This document shows positions 60,530 to 64,000 of a DNA stretch of 64,000 nucleotides, in pieces. Below the pieces are notes generated by a model. That model made no database searches. It saw only the letters and a program-made list of their open reading frames with translations, and had not been told where the DNA came from. Positions within the stretch are counted from its first letter, which is position 1. Every line of letters begins with the position of its first letter. The position numbers and the translations under genes were made by a program. The stretch covers positions 1-64,000 of the forward strand of contig JAFGKT010000051.1 in NCBI GenBank assembly GCA_016928435.1, written 5' to 3'. The DNA comes from Sedimentisphaerales bacterium. GTDB taxonomy: Bacteria; Planctomycetota; Phycisphaerae; Sedimentisphaerales; SM23-30.

Positions 60530-62536
60530 ATGACCGTTGCCCAAAACATTCTCGTCATCTTACCCAGCCCAATGGGCGACGCTATCTTAGCCACAGCCGC
60601 GCTCAAACGCCTGCGCAGCGCCCTGCCCCAAGCCAAAATCACATTCCTCGCGAGCAATGCCGTCGCCGACGTTCTCGCTGATTCCGGCCTCGCCGACGAA
60701 ACCATGCGTTGCGACATCAAAGCCCAAAGCCCCTGGAAAACCGCCCAGAACCTCAAACCTCACAAATTCGATGCCGCCCTTGTTTTGCCCAATTCCTTCC
60801 GCAGTGCCTTCTTGCTGCGTCTAGCCAAAATCAAAAACACCATTGGCTACGCTCGCGATGGTCGCGGTTGGTTCTTAAGTCACCCTGTTACCCCATTGAC
60901 CTTAGGCGGCCGGTTCGCCGTGCTGTCCATGTTAGACTACTACGGCTATCTCGTTGACCAAGCCCTGGAACACTTAGGAGTAAATGACGGCTGTCACTAT
61001 TGGGATCAATCCGCCGCCTTACATCTTGCCACCGCCCCTCAAGATCGCGAAAAAATTGATAGCTTACTCAGTGACGATCGCTTTGCCGGCCCAGGCCCCT
61101 TGGTCGTTCTTGTTCCAGGCGGCGCGTTCGGCGGCAGCAAGTGGTGGTCCGCCGAAAACTTCGCGCTCTTGGCCGACAGACTCGTCGAACAACTCAATTG
61201 CCGTGTTTTCATCTCTTGCGCACCCAATAACAGCGAACTTGCCATTGCCCAACGCATCATGGCCCAATCCAACAAACCGGTTGTCAATCTTCTGGATGAA
61301 CATTTGTCCCTTGGCAGTCTCAAAGAACTTATCCGCCGGGCCGATCTTATGGTCGCCAATGACACCGGCCCCTGCCACATCGCCGCCGCCTTCAACATTC
61401 CCTTGGTTACATTGTTCGGCCCCACCGACCCCCGCTGGACCGCCACCGACTACCCCGGCGAAATCCGACTCCGAGGCCGATCCGACTGCTCACCCTGCCA
61501 ACGCAGCGTCTGCCAACATAACCACGCTTGCATGCGCTCTCTAACCGTTGACCAAGTTTACGCCGCCGCCCGGAAACAGCTAAACCAACAAAAAAACCTG
61601 CCCGCGAATTACTCAAAAACCATTACCGATTTGCCCGACTATTTCGATGTCTATCAAGAGCGTTTTGCGCCTTTGACAAGCGACCAGGGAATACTGCACA
61701 GCAATTATCGCGGCTTACTTGCCAAACATAATCTGGACTCCCTCCAAGGCGTCTTCGATTATCAGCAAGGCCAACGTCTCGACAAGCCCGGCCTGCGCCG
61801 CCGTGAGCGAATGCGTATCGAACTAACCTCTGGTGCCGATGATAAACGCGTCATCTACCTCAAACGCTACGGCCCGCCAACTTTATCCCAACGATTGAAA
61901 CGCGCCTTCACTTGTGGTGCCCACGTCACTGCCGGCTGCGATTTCCAAGCCGCCTTGGCGCTGGCGAAGGCCGGCATCGATGTCCCCCGACCCGTCGCCA
62001 TCGGTTGGCAAGGGCAAGGACCACGCGAAAAACGCAGCTTCGTGATGCTCGAAGAACTCCCCAACGCCGAAGCCCTCGAACGCCTTTTGCCCGACCAAAA
62101 ACAAAAACAAAACCAATACACCTTGCTCGCCGACCGCCGCAAACTCATCACCACCTTGGCGCAACTAGTCAAACGCCTCCACGACCAAGGATTCTTCCAT
62201 CGTGATCTATACCTCTGTCACGTCTTTCTCGCCAAGGACCGCGCAGGCAAAGAACGCCTTTGTTTGATAGACCTCCAACGTGTCTTCCAACCGCGTTATC
62301 GATGTCGTCGTTGGCAAATCAAAGACCTAGCCCAGCTCTATTACTCCGCCCGAAATTTCTTCACCGCCGCCGAAATCATGCGTTTCCTGCATACCTACTT
62401 CGATTCCGCCCACCTCAATAATCAGCAAAAGTCGCTCATCCGCGCCGTCTATCGCAAAACCCAACGAATCGCCCGCCACGACGCCAAACGCCAAAAACGT
62501 TTCAATACCCCATCACCACCGGTGCAAACTCCTTAA
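60530..62536 (+). CDS. Heptosyltransferase (GT9) fused to WaaP-type LPS kinase
   Basis: A 668-residue fusion. Residues 1-345 are a GT9 heptosyltransferase of the WaaF type: ILVILPSPMGDAILATAALK, LVPGGAFGGSKWWSAENFA, NDTGPCHIAAAFNIPLVTLFGPTDP and the final CQHNHACMRS cysteine motif. Residues about 355-650 are a protein-kinase-fold LPS kinase (Kdo/WaaP family) with the catalytic loop HRDLYLCHVFL (H557, D559) and LIDLQR (D581), in place of DFG. It would add heptose to the inner core and phosphorylate it. The lipid A and heptose genes lie immediately upstream. Confidence 0.9.
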   Translation: MTVAQNILVILPSPMGDAILATAALKRLRSALPQAKITFLASNAVADVLADSGLADETMRCDIKAQSPWKTAQNLKPHKFDAALVLPNSFRSAFLLRLAKIKNTIGYARDGRGWFLSHPVTPLTLGGRFAVLSMLDYYGYLVDQALEHLGVNDGCHYWDQSAALHLATAPQDREKIDSLLSDDRFAGPGPLVVLVPGGAFGGSKWWSAENFALLADRLVEQLNCRVFISCAPNNSELAIAQRIMAQSNKPVVNLLDEHLSLGSLKELIRRADLMVANDTGPCHIAAAFNIPLVTLFGPTDPRWTATDYPGEIRLRGRSDCSPCQRSVCQHNHACMRSLTVDQVYAAARKQLNQQKNLPANYSKTITDLPDYFDVYQERFAPLTSDQGILHSNYRGLLAKHNLDSLQGVFDYQQGQRLDKPGLRRRERMRIELTSGADDKRVIYLKRYGPPTLSQRLKRAFTCGAHVTAGCDFQAALALAKAGIDVPRPVAIGWQGQGPREKRSFVMLEELPNAEALERLLPDQKQKQNQYTLLADRRKLITTLAQLVKRLHDQGFFHRDLYLCHVFLAKDRAGKERLCLIDLQRVFQPRYRCRRWQIKDLAQLYYSARNFFTAAEIMRFLHTYFDSAHLNNQQKSLIRAVYRKTQRIARHDAKRQKRFNTPSPPVQTP

Positions 62537-62545
62537 GGTCATAGT

Positions 62546-63763
62546 ATGAAAATAGCACTAATCACCGAAAACATCACCCCCAGTCGCGGCGGCGCCGAAC
62601 GTTCCGTCAACGAAATGGCCCTGGCTCTAATCCAAAAAGGCCACGATGTCACGCTAATCGCCGGCCGTGAAACCGAAGACCCCAACCGAGGCCCCACAGA
62701 CCAAACCCCAACCCAAGCGTTCCCCTTCATTATGCTCAACGTCACCGGCGTAACCCGCCATAGTTGGTGGCATCACTTCCAACATGCCGTCAACCAACAC
62801 TTAACCCAAAACCACTACGACATAGTCCACAGCATGGCCCCGCTCATGAACGTCGATGTCTATCAACCTCGCGGCGGGTCCATCCTCCACAGCGCCCAAC
62901 GCCAAGCCGTCGCCCACGAAAACATCTTCAAAGTCATCTTCAAACGTGCCACACTCAGGTTCAACACCGCCCGCCAAGCCCGCATCGCCGCTGAGAGCGA
63001 TATCGCCTGTGATCCCAAGGGCCCAATCGTCGCCGCTCTCAGTCAATACGTAGCCCGGCAGTTCATCGACCTCTACCGCATCGAACCAAACCGACTAAGA
63101 TTGATCCGAAACGGCATAGCCATCGACCGCCTGCGCAGCCAACAAGCCCAAACCGACGGCGCTACGCTAAGACGCCAATTCGACCCCAAAAGCGACAAAG
63201 CGATCTTCCTATTCGCCGCCGAAAACCTTCTCCTCAAAGGACTCACGCCCCTTATACGCGCCGTCGCCCGCGCCGCCCAAATTCGAGACGAGAACCCAAA
63301 ATCCACACGTGACTTCTGTGTGCTGGTTGCTGGAAGTATCGAATATCGTCCTTGGTGGAAAATGGCTCGCAGGCTCGGCCAAGACAATCGCGTACTATTC
63401 ATCGGCAAAACCGCCCAAATGTCCGCCTTATACAACATGGCCGACGCCGTCGTCCTGCCCAACTTCAACGATGCCTGTTCCCGCGTCGTTATGGAATCAC
63501 TAGCTGTCAGCAAACCAGTCATTACCACCACTTTCAATGGCGCCGCCCAATTCTTCTCCCACAAAAAGCACGGCCTCCTCTTAACTCCCAACTATAACAC
63601 CGACGAATTGGCCCAAGCAATCCTAGGCATCTGTGACAGTGCCCGCCAACAGAGCATGGCCCAAGCTATAGAAGCCGACCAACTATACCAACAAGTCAGC
63701 ATCGAACGCCACGCAACCGAACTCATAAAACTGTACAAAGACTGTCTGCAAAAAAAGGCTTAG
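62546..63763 (+). CDS. GT4-family glycosyltransferase (LPS core, WaaG-like)
   Basis: A 405-residue cytosolic glycosyltransferase with a GT-B fold. It opens MKIALITENITPSRGGAERSV; the donor-binding half has FIGKTAQMSALYNMADAVVLP followed by NDACSRVVMESLAVSKPVITT. The E-x7-E pattern of GT4 enzymes is present (SRVVMESLAVSKP). It follows the fusion gene by 9 bases as the last gene of the LPS unit. The sugar donor is unknown; WaaG-like glucose or another core sugar is plausible. Confidence 0.88.
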   Translation: MKIALITENITPSRGGAERSVNEMALALIQKGHDVTLIAGRETEDPNRGPTDQTPTQAFPFIMLNVTGVTRHSWWHHFQHAVNQHLTQNHYDIVHSMAPLMNVDVYQPRGGSILHSAQRQAVAHENIFKVIFKRATLRFNTARQARIAAESDIACDPKGPIVAALSQYVARQFIDLYRIEPNRLRLIRNGIAIDRLRSQQAQTDGATLRRQFDPKSDKAIFLFAAENLLLKGLTPLIRAVARAAQIRDENPKSTRDFCVLVAGSIEYRPWWKMARRLGQDNRVLFIGKTAQMSALYNMADAVVLPNFNDACSRVVMESLAVSKPVITTTFNGAAQFFSHKKHGLLLTPNYNTDELAQAILGICDSARQQSMAQAIEADQLYQQVSIERHATELIKLYKDCLQKKA

Positions 63764-63785
63764 TATCCCTATCACAGCCCTCAGC

Positions 63786-63818
63786 CACGTACCGCCGGCA
63801 TCTTGCCGGCATCCCTGA
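63786..63818. repeat. GCCGGCATCTTGCCGGC intergenic repeat
   Basis: The inverted repeat GCCGGCA (63794-63800) with TGCCGGC (63804-63810) is followed by ATCCCTGACCC, the shared tail word of several repeats in this window. It lies between two convergent genes. Confidence 0.55.
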
Positions 63819-63844
63819 CCCACCCCCGCATCCCGTTGCCTGCG

Positions 63845-64000
63845 TCAATTCTTACTATTGCCGCTTTCCCTATCCGCCGTCGCTTGACTTTCCAAAGCCT
63901 CGATCCGCTCCTGCAATCGTTCCAATCGCTCCTGCAGACGCTCCTGTTCCGCTGTAGTAGCAGAATCTCCCTCACCCTCTACCTGCGGAATTTGCAGCAC
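63845..64000 (-). CDS. C-terminal part of a coiled-coil protein (cut by the window edge)
   Basis: The last 51 codons of a minus-strand gene. The frame reads without a stop from the window edge to TGA at 63847-63845. The sequence is rich in Glu, Gln, Leu and Arg with heptad spacing (ERLQERLERLQERIEALESQ), a clear coiled coil, and ends with a polar tail. The N-terminal part lies outside the window, so no function can be given. Confidence 0.6.
   Translation of the reverse strand: MLQIPQVEGEGDSATTAEQERLQERLERLQERIEALESQATADRESGNSKN

Overview
The window looks like a chromosome segment of a Gram-negative planctomycete, most likely of the Phycisphaerae type. This is inferred from: secreted proteins that end in dockerin-like Ca-binding repeats, a PEP-CTERM sorting tail, an ORF with parallel beta-helix repeats, a complete-looking heptose/lipid A gene run, a peptidoglycan cluster without murD or ftsZ, and an operon that fits mannosylglucosylglycerate synthesis. 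No rRNA or tRNA gene, CRISPR array, transposase or phage gene was recognised.

Layout. 0.6-6.4 kb (minus strand) is a LacI-regulated set: LacI-type repressor, an M24 peptidase-like protein with an altered metal site, a TIM-barrel glycosidase-like protein and a Gfo/Idh/MocA oxidoreductase. The repressor promoter (TTGACA-17-TAGTAT) lies beside a palindromic operator, and a strong terminator hairpin splits the set after the M24 gene. 6.7-9.5 kb (minus) is one polypeptide joining a GH57 amylase domain to a GT5 glycogen synthase domain. 9.5-10.5 kb is a 1 kb gene-free divergence point with one perfect DnaA box and, upstream of mraZ, six TGG-type boxes at exact 10-bp spacing.

10.5-23.4 kb (plus) is the cell wall cluster: mraZ, a 114-residue unknown, rsmH, a three-LysM membrane protein, an FtsL-like protein, ftsI, murE (DAP type), murF, mraY, ftsW, murG and a metallophosphoesterase. 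23.8-31.9 kb holds a hybrid histidine kinase (REC plus Hpt) and a 1647-residue secreted gingipain-family (C25) protease with dockerin-like repeats. 32-37.2 kb holds small housekeeping genes: STAS protein with a structured leader, tadA, a PHP phosphoesterase, scpA, ridA, trxA and a HAD phosphatase.

37.3-47.4 kb (minus) holds serS, DAHP synthase, uxaC, a sodium:solute symporter, and a coupled HAD / glycosyltransferase / GT81 set that fits compatible-solute synthesis. 48.1-55.0 kb (plus) holds an RRM protein with a clear terminator, a secreted DUF3352-like protein, an ABC-ATPase tail remnant and a 1070-residue beta-helix protein built from two duplicated modules. 55.3 kb is an orphan PEP-CTERM tail. 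55.6-63.8 kb (plus) is NAD-type isocitrate dehydrogenase followed by an LPS operon: lpxK, hldE, gmhB fused to a membrane anchor, a heptosyltransferase fused to an LPS kinase, and a GT4 glycosyltransferase. The window ends inside a coiled-coil gene on the minus strand.

The intergenic DNA is unusual. At least six families of short dispersed repeats recur, several share the word ATCCCTGACC, and two supply the stop codon of a neighbouring gene. All assignments rest on reading the sequence; no database search was run.
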